Source: Membranipora membranacea (taxonomy: Eukaryota > Bryozoa > Gymnolaemata > Cheilostomatida > Membraniporidae). Taken from it: 64,000 nucleotides of DNA. Below the pieces are notes generated by a model, which was given only the letters and a program-made list of their open reading frames with translations, had not been told where the DNA came from and did not search any database. Made by a program: the position numbers and the translations under genes. The stretch is from positions 22,382,001 through 22,446,000 of the forward strand of contig OU612073.1 in assembly GCA_914767715.1 (NCBI GenBank). The letters run 5' to 3'. Of this stretch, positions 49,548 through 61,371 are shown in pieces (the first letter of the stretch is position 1; every line of letters starts with the position of its first letter).

Positions 49548-50643
49548 CTAACTTGGTGTGTATCTGCTTTGTGAAGTTTCTCCATAGCATTTATCTCCAC
49601 CACATGATGGTGCTGGATAGGTGCAGGTTCTAGATCTGGATTGTTGGTAAGAGTGAGGTTGGCTGGCCCATTGTGTCCACTGGGTGAATCCTCCATTAAC
49701 TACAAAGATAAATAGTGGTTAGTATTAGTTACGTCTTAATAGGAGGTGCTCATGACTGAATGGTTTGTTATTTACTGGTTAAATAGTATGGTATGGAATG
49801 TGTTAGGGTTGTTAGACCAGTTAGAGCAATCTGCCCATCCGCCATTGACTGAAAAAAGACACACAATTTAGATTAAATGGAAGAATGAAACTCAAATAAC
49901 TCTCTTGTAGGATTCTAAGGTAAGCTGAAAATGATTGAAAACACTGTATGAGTGATATACATATTGCAGAGTTCACTGATAGACCACAGTATTTTGAACA
50001 AGTTAGTGTTCTGGCAAACTTCTCACCTGGACAGCATTGCTCATTGCAACTTCTCATAGAGGACTCTGGTCCATAACATCCAGTGTTTCTGTATCCATGT
50101 CCATAAACTCTCTTTGCTACCACACAAGTTCTGGATCTTGTTTGCTCGCCACCTCCGCAGGTCACAGAGCAGTCTCCATTACTGACCATGCAGACCACTG
50201 CTTAACTACAATCCAAATTACAAATGTTACTTTGCTCTACAGAAATTACGCTTGTATTCAATGTTTAAATGATTTTACAACATCAGACTTACTGACGAAC
50301 TCAAATCATCAGAATCTTTCATTGCCACTTAAATTCAACAGATATAATCTACTTACCAGTGTATTGAGGTCGATAAGAGCTATAATATCGGACATTGTAG
50401 TGAGGTTGTGGTTTATAGTTGGTAGTATAGCTAGCGCTTACACAGGCTACAGCTACCACAGCCAGGAGGATAAACTTTGTCATAGCTGCGAAAATAAGAA
50501 GATACTTGTAAGAAAAGCAAGAGCAAGAACTTTTCTTAGTCAGAATATTTCAACTAGGCGACCAGATATGTAGGATACAAATGAAATGAAATCAATTTTT
50601 GATCGTCGATTGAAATCTAAGTCAAATTCAAACTCTCACCCAT
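49548..50643 (-). CDS. Small secreted thrombospondin type-1 repeat protein
   Basis: Four coding exons on the minus strand: 50643-50640 (ATG G), 50485-50357, 50197-50027, 49699-49548. They join in frame to 151 residues. Seen: signal peptide (FILLAVVAVACVSA), a Tyr-rich linker (YKPQPHYNVRYYSSYRPQYT), a TSR core (GDCSVTCGGGEQTRSRTC) and a second TSR-like unit (GGFTQWTQWASQPHSYQQ, then SRSRTCTYPAPSCGGDKC). TSR modules bind matrix or glycans outside the cell; the exact role is unknown. Odd: exon 3 also has an acceptor at 50206 that would encode the expected WSAWS start of the first TSR, but it runs into a stop. Only the inner acceptor (GCAG before 50197) keeps frame. The exon-3 lesion leaves open whether the protein is functional. 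A TATA box lies at the expected distance upstream. Confidence 0.8.
49772..49848 (-). pseudogene. Truncated TSR exon copy or alternative last exon
   Basis: After a good acceptor (TTTTTTCAG) the sequence encodes VNGGWADCSNW in the same phase as the true last exon (VNGGFTQWTQW), then diverges into unrelated sequence and a stop. The loss of TSR similarity falls close to the point (49816) where homology with the right palindrome arm begins, so the exon seems to have been cut by a rearrangement. It could still be used as an alternative 3' exon. Confidence 0.55.
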
Positions 50644-50708
50644 GTTGTTAGTTGCTCTTTCTTGCGAATCCAACAGTTGAATGATACTTAATCACTCACA
50701 GCCAAGCA

Positions 50709-50715
50709 TTTTATA
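50709..50715 (-). promoter_or_regulatory. TATA box of the TSR gene
   Basis: GGGTATAAAATGC on the minus strand, about 66 bases before the start codon at 50643. This implies a transcription start near 50680 and a 5' leader of about 40 bases. It lies inside the block that is missing from the right palindrome arm. Confidence 0.65.
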
Positions 50716-51031
50716 CCCTTTGGTTGTCATGGTTAAAACATTAATAATTTTACTTATCATAAATCAGCTAACACCTCTTCACTAGCAATCATATAGCCTA
50801 ATTGTATTTGATCAGGTAATGAAAACAAGGCACCTTCCCCTAAATATCTTTGGTTGCCGGTAAATTATTGTTGTCGATTGTAAATTCATTGTGACACTCC
50901 TATATAATGATATGAAAGTTAATTGAAAAAGACCCGGCAAATAGTTGGACTGCATTTCTCAAGCAAAACCTCATATTTTTCTCATGACAAATATACTGAG
51001 GACAGCCAAAATATTTAATGTTGCCTAAATA

Positions 51032-51630
51032 TTGGTGCCCAAACCAGGGTTTTTAATTTTTGTCCATTGGATTGCAAATTTGGTTGCTTTGAAGTTCCCT
51101 TTCAAATCAGATATGAGATTTTTCACATCATATTCATATTACCAATCAATGATACCAATCTGCTCCCCCGAGAAATTAACTAGTGAAACTCGGCTTGCTA
51201 AAAGTTCTGGGTTTAGACTATCCAAGGAAAATTTTAGATTTGCCTTAGCTAATTTCGGTGCTCAGAAGTTTAACAAATTACCCAATCATGTTAAGCTGAG
51301 TCAATCCCTTGCTACATTCAAAAATGCCACTCGGAGCCACGTCCTCAAACTTCTCAATTAATGAGTCAGTTCTTATCATTTCATTTTAGCCTACTGCTAC
51401 ATTGTTCTAACTTTTCTTTTCCTAGCTATTGTGTATCAACTTGTGTAATGTTTTACTGCTAATTAATGCCTGCGTGTACGTTGTAATTTTACCTGTCATT
51501 GTTCTTGATTTTTAGTTACATGTCTTTTTAATTCTACACCATATTTTTATCAATTTTTCTGTTTTCTGGGTACAAGTCCTAAGGACTTATTCTTCTCCAG
51601 AATAAACATGGAATATATATATTAAGTTGG
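51032..51630 (+). pseudogene. 3' fragment of a non-LTR element in the left arm
   Basis: The stretch up to 51361 ends with the kind of C-terminal sequence seen in jockey/CR1-type RT proteins (FGAQKFNKLPNHVKLSQSLA, then FKNATRS). It is followed by an AT-rich 3' UTR ending near AATAAACATGG. The right arm lacks the LINE-derived part, so this insertion is on the left only. Its first 110 bases are shared arm sequence, so the true 5' edge is near 51142. Confidence 0.6.
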
Positions 51631-52094
51631 TTAAACCAAAAACAGTTGGCAGTGACCTTAAGATTAAGGATGCAGACACAGTTCAGATCCCAGCACTGAG
51701 AGGTCATTTCTGACATGACAAATTCATGAAACTTTCAATGAAGCAATCATCTTCCATTGACATTGACTCAGAAAATTTCAATAATAATACAATTGAACGA
51801 AAAGAGATATTGAGATATTTTTACCTTGGTGGCGAGGGTGAAATCTATGCACCAAATTGCTTTCTATTTATAGGCAATTCGCAGCACACTTTGATCTCAA
51901 ACTAATGACCTGTCAGTGGCTGCAGTGCTATCTAAACATGCAACCCTTAACAACTGACCTACAGGTCACAATTTTGAATCCATACTCAAGAAAACTTTAA
52001 GTGCAGCAATTGAGACTACAAACTTCTTCTGTTCTTTAAAATCATACCCACAGGATTTTCCTGGGTACCTAGGAATATTCCAATTATCTTGTAC

Positions 52095-54746
52095 CTCAGT
52101 TCAATAAAAGTATTTTCTGAATTTAGTGATTATCTCCTCCTGATCAAACTTTGAAGTTCATTCTAGGGAAGAGTATTTATCATTGGTTAATTAAACCCAC
52201 ATATAATTATGTATTATACCAATATAAACCCAATGAGCCACAACAATTTGAAAAAAAATCACTTCTCAAGGAAATCTACAAAAACAGTCGTAATGTATCG
52301 CAGACCTTGTTCCAATAGTCCGATTTCTTCCAAATTTGTTTTGGTTTTTTAGAATAGAGCATCATTGTAAGTTGCATGCAAGCAAAATGTAACATGTATA
52401 TCTATTTTTTAAAAGTATGCCTGATGTATGTTTCTGATTGCGCAATACACCAGAGACCTTAGCCTTTGATATACTCTCTTTGTCTAAACAAAGCCCCTTC
52501 TATAACATGCTTTCAATTTAATCAATGTATCAGGTACAATAATCCTCAAATGCATCAAGTACAATTATAATCTGCAACAGGTAGCCTAATGCTGTTAATA
52601 CCAAAGATTATAGATTGTTGATAATACTACATTTTACAAAATATTCTGATCAAGAAATAAATTATCGATGGTGCTGATTCGGATTCAGTAATTTAGCAGA
52701 AAATCTCATCATTAACCATCATGTTGAAATAAGTCTAAGGCACAATTGCTCTTGATCGGTTTCCCATCTTATTTCAATGTTTAATATTTCAACAAGATTT
52801 TTTATTCATGTGTAGTTGGGTTGTAATTTCCATGCATATAAAGGTTTTTTCACCTTTGTCAAACATCCGTAGAGCGACCAGTAGAGCCTCCTGAGCCAAG
52901 CTACTAGAAGTGCATGGCAAGCTAGTGTAACCATGATGTGAATAGTTATTATTATTATTATAATCTCATATGACACCTGCCTCCACAATATACTGACACT
53001 GTGGGTTCGGAAAGATCTTACTTGTAAATTTGAGATGGATTATTAAGACAAAACAAACGGGTATGCATCTTGCAATTTAGAAATTGTGGCTAAAATAGCT
53101 TATATTTTATTTGCTTCGATTATATAATGCAGAAAGCGTGCTAACAAAAATGAGATGGATTTAAAAGTTGGTGGCATACGTATGAAGGGTCGGTCGCTCA
53201 GTGCGCATGCGTTGGAGGTCATGGTTTTGGTTGGCCCCGAGGGCTTTTTAATAGGCAGCCATGGGTTTCCTCTTTTTGATTACAGACTTTGCAAGAAACT
53301 GATCTAGGAATACTGAATTGCAATCTACCTATTATGATAAAGGAAAGGTTAACAAAATATGTGCATATCTTGGTAGTGAGCATAGGCATTCCCGAGTTAA
53401 AATTGAGATAGAGGCTGGACAGCGTAATTCATTATGCTAGCGATTTCAATTGTAAGCAGAGGCTGTACACGCAGCATTCATCTTATAGAGTGTTATCATG
53501 TGTTGCCTTTCATAATATAATTTGGAATTGTGTGGCTAATTAAAATTGTTTTTAAAAACAGGCTCATTAGCTATTGTTTGGTGACAAGATTAAGTGAACA
53601 TAATCCCATAATTGTGTTGGTTTGTGTTGTCGCAATGTCTCTCTGTTTAGTCATACAATCAAATGGTTTACTATGTAGTGATTGCTGGCATTAGGCTTTC
53701 AAAACGATGGCTAATAATTTAGGCTAGCACAATATAATGAATGTTATGATGGGCTAAGGCCCCTGTAACTCCTTGCTCTCTGTATTGCATCACAGCCGTC
53801 AAAACAGTGAGCAATATCCTCATGACAGTAGATACCATAGTAAATACCATTCATACTGTGATTTATCTGGATTTATCCCAATTTACCATATTGACTTCAA
53901 GCTGTTGATTGCATATGGCCAAGGAGCTGTTGGTGACTGTATTTGGAAAATTTCTAACTCAAATTAAGCTGCAAAACAAAATCCCTCATGCCTCATGAAA
54001 ATAGTAACTAGAAACTAAAAGTATTGTATATCTGATATAGTATGCCTTCACAATAACAATACTACTACTATTAGGCCAATCTGTTCTTAAATATTTTGCT
54101 TGAAGGACAGTAATTTATGTTTGAAACGACCCAAATAAACTTCAATAATTTTTAATTGACATTGTTTCCTCGATCAATCCTTGTTTGAAATGCGATAGTC
54201 TCAGGCCTTCTTGTGTATATCTCAGGATTAAAATTTTTCATAATTGTTTGATGGGTATCCCTGGCTCAACTTTTATTCATATCACTGGATAAGGTCGGTT
54301 GATTCAGTAGATGAATTATGCGACCTCATTTGATCCACCAACTCAAAAATAAAACCAGTAGTAATGAATTTGGATTGGAAATAGTAAATCAAATATCTAT
54401 TTTTATCAATTCTACTGCGATCTTGCAAGTATAGTGGATTATGGAGAGTAATTTTACCAGATTGACACAATTGATTGTTCTGCTTGGTGCTTGGAGTTCG
54501 AAATAATACCTGTATACAGGAAGAACTTGTATGCTGGTAAAACTTCTGATATTTGGAGACATTCAATTTTGATCCTAGATTCTTCTTCTAAATAATTCCC
54601 TCATTTAAGTTTTTATGTTTAGCCGGATACAAGGACGGGATAGTGGGATAACTTCTAATTTATAACAGGTACGTCATTGTATGAAAATGAAAAGATAACT
54701 CTACAGCAACTTGAAGCCAAAATACTTTTAATGAACTAAGACTGTT
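52095..54746. other. Left-arm-only block, no gene recognised
   Basis: About 2.65 kb with no counterpart in the right arm, where sequences matching 52094 and 54747 are adjacent (near 59163). It is AT-rich and has a TTA microsatellite near 52950. A weak tRNA-like stretch near 53190-53245 (GGTCGGTCGCTCAGTGCGC) may be a SINE relic. It was either inserted on the left or deleted on the right. Confidence 0.45.
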
Positions 54747-54769
54747 TGACAGACTATGTCATGGTTGAC

Positions 54770-54910
54770 TCTCTACCATTACATTTGAGAACTAAAGAGA
54801 AGTTCAGCTCATTTAAAACATTACTATTCAACCATGTATTATCAACTTGACCAACATTATTGATGATTTCCAATGAGATGACTTTGGTTGCCAATAAAAA
54901 AATATATATA
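54770..54910 (+). mobile_element. 5'-truncated 3' end of the 45-48 kb LINE family
   Basis: Matches the end of the 45469-47930 element (CCATTACATTTGAGAAC to GCCAATAAAAAAATATATA), with an internal gap. Its mirror copy in the right arm is at 58936-59110. Confidence 0.85.
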
Positions 54911-55050
54911 CTCGAGGAATTCCTTTTGGGCACGCTAATTTGTCAGGCTGTAATTTTTGAAGTTACTTGACACAAAAATTCTGGATGTAGCAACGGTGCA
55001 AGTTCCTGATTTTCTGATGTTGTATGCTTAGATTTTAGTAACATGCGTCC

Positions 55051-55694
55051 TGGGATGGTGTGCTGGTGTGTGGTGTGGTGATGGGTTAGCGATACCAAAG
55101 ATGCTTCAGCATTATATATTGATGTTGACCAAATTGCCTTTCAATCTGCAAATAACTTTAACTTGGTGACCAACCCAGTTTTAAATCATTAGGAAGTGAT
55201 TTAGGTGGCACATATAATTCTTTGTCTGATAATTTCAAAATAATATGCTAAGAGATGACTGCAAATATTAATCATGTTATTATCCTTGGCCTTTTTTTGA
55301 CAGCATATCATAATGCCGGTTTTCAAAACACCTTATGGATCATGTGCAGGCAGTAATGGTTAATGATGTGTCATGTTGATCTCATATTTGATAACGATGA
55401 TTGACATGCCTCAGAAAAGAAGTATGTCAACTTGCCCAGGAATGTTTGTGAGATCAAAGCTATCAAAAATAACTGCTGTAAAATCAAATGGAGCTAAACG
55501 GATTCAGGTTTGTGGTTCAGCTCAGGTTTACCCGCCAGGCTTAAAAAACGCTGTTACGTGCTATTTGATCTAGGCAAATATTCGGTTGTGTCATCTTACT
55601 TTCAATTGAAGCAGGGCGGATGGAAATTAGCCGTGTATTTTGCACTAGACCCCTTTTATTATTGTTTTACATTGTGGTGAGGTGGCACAGAGAC
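55051..55694. other. Unpaired centre of the palindrome
   Basis: About 650 bases between the innermost arm segments, without inverted homology. No gene was recognised. A spacer of this size would make the palindrome clonable and less prone to cruciform extrusion than a perfect one. Confidence 0.5.
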
Positions 55695-55810
55695 CATGTT
55701 ACTAAAATCTAAGCATACAACATCAGAAAATCAGGAACTTGCACCGTTGCTACATCCAGAATCTTTGTGTCAAGTAACTTCAAAAATACAGCCTGACAAA
55801 TTGGTGTCCT

Positions 55811-58800
55811 CACCTATCCTCACCTATCTCCGCTCTGTCCTGTTCGGGTAGCGGGTGCCTGCCGGAGGCCTAGTTCTATCAAACTTCTCCATCTAATCCT
55901 ATCCTGAGCATCCTCTTCACTGAGGGAACAGGATTGGAGATCCTTCCTGATAGTATCCTTCCATCTATGCTTTGGGCGTCCCCGATTTCTCTTTCCTTCC
56001 ACTCTCATCTCATGTACTCTTCTAATGTCATCATCTTCCTCTCGTCTGCACACATGCCCAAACCACTGCAATCTTCTTCTTCTCATCAAGTCTAACACAC
56101 TCATGACATTCGCTTCCTGCTTTATACTTTCGTTGGTTTTGTGCTCCTCAAGACTAATTCCAAGACAGTATCGCAACATTCTCATCTCACATACACTAAA
56201 TCTTTCAGCAAGGTAATCTGTCAATGGCCATGTTTCAGCTCCATATAATAACACCGGGTGTATCACTGTCTTATAGATGAGCACCTTCAACTTCTGAGGG
56301 ACTTTCCTGTCGCACAATACTCCCGTCAACTCTCTCCACTTATCCCAGGCTCTGCCAATGCGCACTTGTACCCCTGCCTTGCATCCTCCTTCCTGGTGAA
56401 TTGTAGTCCCCAGGTATTTGAATGTGGTTCTTTAAGGCAAAGTGGCATGTGCAGGGCCATCATACTCCTTTAATCTGATGTTGTCACTACTGTCTTTTGG
56501 GGGTAGGTACTCAGTTTTAGACCTGCTGACTTTTAGGCCCACATCCTCTAATCTTCTTCTCCAGTCCTCTAATCTCTCTTCCATATTGTCTCGACTCTCA
56601 TCACATAAAACCAAATCATCTGCAAACAGCATACTCCACGGTGTGACTTCTCCATTGTCATCCGAGATAACATCCATAATAATTATAAAAAGTAATGGGC
56701 TAAGGGCTGATCCTTGGTGTAGTCCAACTTCCACTCTTATCTCTTCTGTCTCTCCTGCATTTGTTACCACTCTTGTTGTTGAGTCCTTGTACATATCCTT
56801 GATGATTTCAATGTATACTTCAGGCACATGACGCTTCCTCAGACAATGCCAAATTAGCTCTCTTGGGATGGTATCATACGCCTTTTCCAGGTCAACAAAC
56901 ACCATATGCAGCTCCTTGTTGAATTCCCTATACTTCTCCTGAAGCATACGTAGGCAAAACATGGGCTCTGTTGTTGAATTGCCTCTCTGAAAACCATATT
57001 GATTGTCTTTAATCTTGACTAACTCTCTTAACCTCAACTCAATAACTCTCTCATAAAGTTTGAGGGAGTGACTGAGGAGCTTTATACCTCTATAAATACC
57101 ACAACTAAGGGGGTCACCCTTCTGCTTGTAAAGTGGGGCAATTTTGCTTTTCCGCCACTCATTTGGTATCCCTCGTCTCATAGCTTCCCTGATACATGAT
57201 GTTATCCATGTTGTTCCTATGTCCTTAAGTTTCTTTATCATTTCTATGGGAGCTCATCAGGTCCCTTCGCTTTATTCAATTTCATCCTTCCTATCTGATT
57301 TCCTACTTCCTCCTCCGAGATGTCCTCAGCTGGCCCCTGTACTTTCTCCATTGCTCCTATTTCTGGCGTTCTGTTTTTAGTGTTTAGTAGCTTGTTGAAA
57401 TACTCTTTCCATCTTTCTTTGATGTCCTTATCTTCACTCATGATTGTTCCTTGTTCATCTTTGATGAATACTATCCTATCTATGTCCTTTGATCTCCTTT
57501 GCCTTGTCCGTGCTAAATTATAAATTTTCTTCGGGCCATTTTCTTCTAGATCTTTTTACAAATCTTCATAACCTGTCTCTTTCGCTATTGCACACTCCTC
57601 TTTGCTGATCTTATTCAGTCGTTTCATTGTCTCCTTATCTTCATCTGATCTTGTTCTTTTCCAGTCTTTGAAAGCCTCTTTCTTATTTTTCACGGCCTCT
57701 TGGACTTCTTCATTCCACCACCATGATTCCTTCTCTATGTACCTTCCTCCTTTACTGACTCCAAGTGACTCCTTTGCTGCTTCAATTATTTTCGGGTATG
57801 TCTCGTTCCATGTCAAATATCTCACTTCACTTTGTTCTGCCAACATCTCTGTAACCTTGCAATCCAGCTCATCTCCCTCTTCCTCTTTGATTTTCCACCA
57901 GTTGATTTTCATAGGTCTCTCTCTCACTATCTTTTTCCTATTTCTGATCTTGTAATCCATTACTAAGAGCCTGTGCTGTGGTGCTATTGGTTCACCTGGG
58001 ATCACTTTACAATCTTCCACATTGCCAAAGTCTTCTCGTCGTATCATGATGTAATCAATCACTGTTTGGTTAAGGCCGCTTTTGTATGTGTAGGTCTTCT
58101 CATCCGTTTTGGCAAAGAAAGTATTTGCCAGCGCCAAATCTCCACTTCCTGCGTAATCCATAATCTTTTCTCCCTCGTCATTCCTCCCACCTGCTGACTT
58201 TCCTCCATGCCATCTCTCGAAGCCCTCCAATCTATCTGCTCCTACATGCCCATTTAAATCACCTGCTAATATCAGTTGTTCTGAGGCTGAAATCCTCGTA
58301 GTAACTCCTTCCAGTTGGTTCCAGAATCTCTGTTTTTCCTCTTCTTCACATCCTTGTTGGGGCCCATATGCTGTCACAATGTTATAATGTCTTTTCGGGT
58401 GTTACCAGTTTCATTGTCATGATTCTGTCCGACGCTCTCTCAGTCGCTATCACTCTATCCTGCCAATCTTCACTAAGGCATATCGCCACTCCATTTCTCG
58501 GTCTTCCTCCTCCACTATAATATAACTTTTACCCATCTCCAATTGTTCTCGCATTTCCTCCTGATTTGCCACCAGTCCATCGCGTCTCTTGCAAGCATAA
58601 TATTTGTATCTTTCTCCTTTTCATCATGTCTGCTACTTCTCTGCTTTTCCCTGTGAGTGTTCCGATGTTGAGGGATGCCACTCTCAATTTCGTTTGCCTC
58701 TCTCGTTTTCTTTCCACAGCGTCAAGGCATATATGCCGCTGCGCATCGCTTCAGGGGTATGCCCTAGCATTATCTGTCCTTCTGATTGTCTCCGGCATGA

Positions 58801-58907
58801 TTATTTTTGTGGCATGCTTTATTAAGGACCGGATGCTCTTCCTGACGTCCACCCTCTGTGTTTACCCGGGCTTGGGACCGGTTATCTGCTCTGCTGGTTT
58901 GCTGAAC
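55811..58907 (-). mobile_element. RTE-like non-LTR retrotransposon, near full length, decayed
   Basis: About 3.1 kb, the usual size for RTE elements, which have one ORF with endonuclease and RT. On the minus strand: endonuclease start (58717-58529; LRVASLNIGTLTGK, LCLQETRW), the rest of the endonuclease (58377-57556; LAGDLNGHVG, DYIMIRR), a linker, RT (57241-56432; VFVDLEKAYDTI, GLHQGSALSPLLF, MLFADDLVL) and a C-terminal part (56365-55820; LYGAETWPLT, RRRRLQWFGHVCR). Frameshifts or stops separate these pieces, so it is inactive. The 3' end carries a short repeat (GGTGAGGATA-type) that fits RTE tails. It interrupts the right palindrome arm. Confidence 0.9.
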
Positions 58908-58935
58908 ATCCAGGCCCCTAGGGAATTCCTTGAGT

Positions 58936-59110
58936 GTATGTACTTTTTTATTGGCAACCAAAGTCATCTCATTGGAAATGTTTTGCACTCAGTGCCAGAA
59001 AAGAAAAATTGAAACAAAAAAAGAAACATAGAGGAAATAATATCAACAATGATGTTGGTCAAGTTGATAATATATGGTTGAATAGTTATGTTTAAAATTA
59101 GCTGAACTTC
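58936..59110 (-). mobile_element. Mirror copy of the LINE 3' end in the right arm
   Basis: The minus strand has the same 3' terminus as the 45-48 kb element (TTTTATTGGCAACCAAAGTC on the plus strand). It is the partner of 54770-54910, so the insertion was present before the arms were duplicated. Confidence 0.85.
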
Positions 59111-61219
59111 TCTAATGGTAAAGAGTCAATCATGAAATAGTCTGTCAAACAGTACAAGATAATTGGAATATTCCTAACGGTACCCAGGAAAATCCTGTGG
59201 ATATGAGTTTAAAGAACAGACTCATTTGCTGCACATAAAGTTTTCTTGAGTATGGATTCAAAATTATGACCTGTAGGTTAGTTGTAGAAGGTTGCATGTT
59301 TAAATAGCACTGCAGTCACCCACAGGTAAGTTTGAGATCAAGGTGTGCTGCAAATCGCCTATAAATAGAAAGCAATTTGGTGCATAGACTTCACCCTCGC
59401 AATCAAGGCAAAAATATCTCACAGACAATGCCTGCGATAAGGCGCCTCATTCTTAATTTTCCAACAAACATGAACACAGTGGACTTCAGATTAGCCACAT
59501 AACGCCACCATGAATCCACAGTCTAAATTATACCATGAAATATTGGCATACCAAAGTCTGAGCCTAATACTGCTAATAACAAGGTGAGAGCATTCCCAGA
59601 AATTAATTACTGTCAACAAATCATTATGTTATTGATGTCTGTGTATCACATCTCAAAGTTAAAGTTTATTTATGCATAAGCCCTGGCAAATTATTTTCTA
59701 AAGTAGGAAGTAAGTAAATGAAATATGCAGAAAGGTTTAGTTAATGGTTGGGAAAATTGCTTTGAACTCAATTTGTTTTGCCGTTAAGGATAGAATACTA
59801 TTTGCAGTGCCCAAAATCTTGATTGATTGAAAGTTTCATGAATGCGTCATCACTCCAAGTTATGTTTCTTGTCTGTTTTCTGGAATGATACTTTTACAGC
59901 TGATAAATTTCAGTTCTGCCTCTCATATATTATATAAAATTTTGAATATATCTAAATTTCTATATATATTTATTAATCATATGTTTGGTTTTCACCTGGA
60001 CTCAAACCTGCAACTCTTTAATTTGATAACATAGACAGCGGCATGCCAGTTATCATGCCAGAAATTACCTCTCAGTGCTGGGATCTGAAATGTGTGTGCA
60101 TCCTTAATCTTTAAGTTTTTGGTTTTACAAATTAATATGAATATGATGTGAATAATTAGTACCCAACAGGATTTTAATCATTAGGCAAAAAAATAGGATG
60201 TTGTTTTACGGCTGGCTGCAGAACATAACCCGAACACAAGAATGAGACTGGAAGTGAAGCCATGAATTAACTTATTTGCGTGTACACACCGATTTTGTGT
60301 ATACTGAAACTGACAATTTGCATTGGGGGCAGGAAGAGATGGAGTTGAGATGCTCGAAAATACATTGCAAAAATGTAACCCATAACTTCTAGCTGAAGAC
60401 CTCTGCATTGAGCAGTGGTATGCACACTACTGAATGTTGTATCGTCAAGTGTTGATTTATGTGCTTCTCAGTCCTTTAATTTTTGATTGCATACAAGCCT
60501 TCTACCAGTGTGATGTTCGATGGTCATCTATTTTGCATTATCTAATAACAACTATTTTTGTTAAAAATAAACGTAGTGTTTAAACTCCTTCAGTTTGAAC
60601 ATCGATGGTACAATACAAATATGTTGAAAAATGTTGAAATAGGAAGCCAGTTATCTGCAGAATGGACTCATGATTACTGTCCTTTGAGATTGATGAGGAT
60701 GTCCCCCAAGACTGGTCAATATATTTTACTAGTAAATCAAAATCTCATATAAGATTTGAAAGGGAACTTCAAAGCAACCAAATTTGCAATCCAACGGACC
60801 AAAATTATAACCGCTGGTTTGGGCACCAATATTTAGGCAACATTAAATATTTGGCTGTCCTCGATATATTTGTCATGAGGAAATTGTGAGGTTTTGCTTG
60901 GGAAATGCAACTAGTCCAACTCTTTGCTGGGTTTTCTGATAACTTTCATATCATGATAGAAGAGTGTCACAATAAATTTACAATCAACAACAATAATTAA
61001 CCGGCAACCAAAGAAATTTAGGGGGAAGGTGCCTTGTTCTCATTACCTGAGGTGTTAGCTGATTTATGATAAGTAAAATTATTAATGTCTTAATGTCTTA
61101 ATGTCTAACAACCCTAACGCATACCATACCATACTATTTGACCAGTAAATAACAAACCATTCAGTCATAAGCACCTTTTATTAAGACATACTGATACTAA
61201 CCACTATTTATCTTTGTAG
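59111..61219. other. Right palindrome arm, non-coding
   Basis: Arm sequence with right-only blocks. No gene was seen. Near 61083-61103 the unit TAATGTCT is repeated in tandem exactly where the TSR 5' region is missing relative to the left arm. Confidence 0.5.
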
Positions 61220-61371
61220 TTAATGGAGGATTCACCCAGTGGACACGATGGGCCAGCCAACCTCACTCTTACCAACAAACCAGATCTAGAACCTGCACCT
61301 ATCCAGCACCATCATGTGATGGAGATAAATGCTATGGAGACACTTCACAAAGCAGATACACACCAAGTTAG
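61220..61371 (+). pseudogene. Orphan last exon of the TSR gene
   Basis: It has the same length (152 bases), acceptor (TTTGTAG) and stop as the last exon at 49548-49699, and remains open (GGFTQWTRWASQPHSYQQ, SCDGDKCYGDTSQ). Only a few residues differ. The promoter, signal-peptide exon and first TSR exon are absent from this arm, so it is an exon without a gene unless spliced to something outside the palindrome. The intact frame suggests recent separation. Confidence 0.8.

Larger units (their letters stand above)
48545..55050 (+). repeat. Left arm of a large imperfect palindrome
   Basis: Blocks of this stretch recur inverted in the right arm. Matched pairs read by eye: 48545-48640 with 62290-62435, 49130-49280 with 61630-61780, 49478-49816 with 61104-61440, 50740-51130 with 60745-61083, 51825-52094 with 59163-59435, 54747-54935 with 58910-59163, and 54940-55050 with 55697-55806. 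The inner pair differs by about two changes in 110 bases. Blocks found only here: TSR promoter and exons (49817-50739), a LINE fragment (about 51142-51630) and 52095-54746. Confidence 0.9.

Noticed and set aside
50037-50573. A 178-codon open frame on the plus strand
   Set aside because: It runs opposite to the TSR exons and across their introns, and resembles nothing.
58566-59012. A 148-codon open frame on the plus strand
   Set aside because: Antisense of the RTE endonuclease start and of the LINE 3' end.
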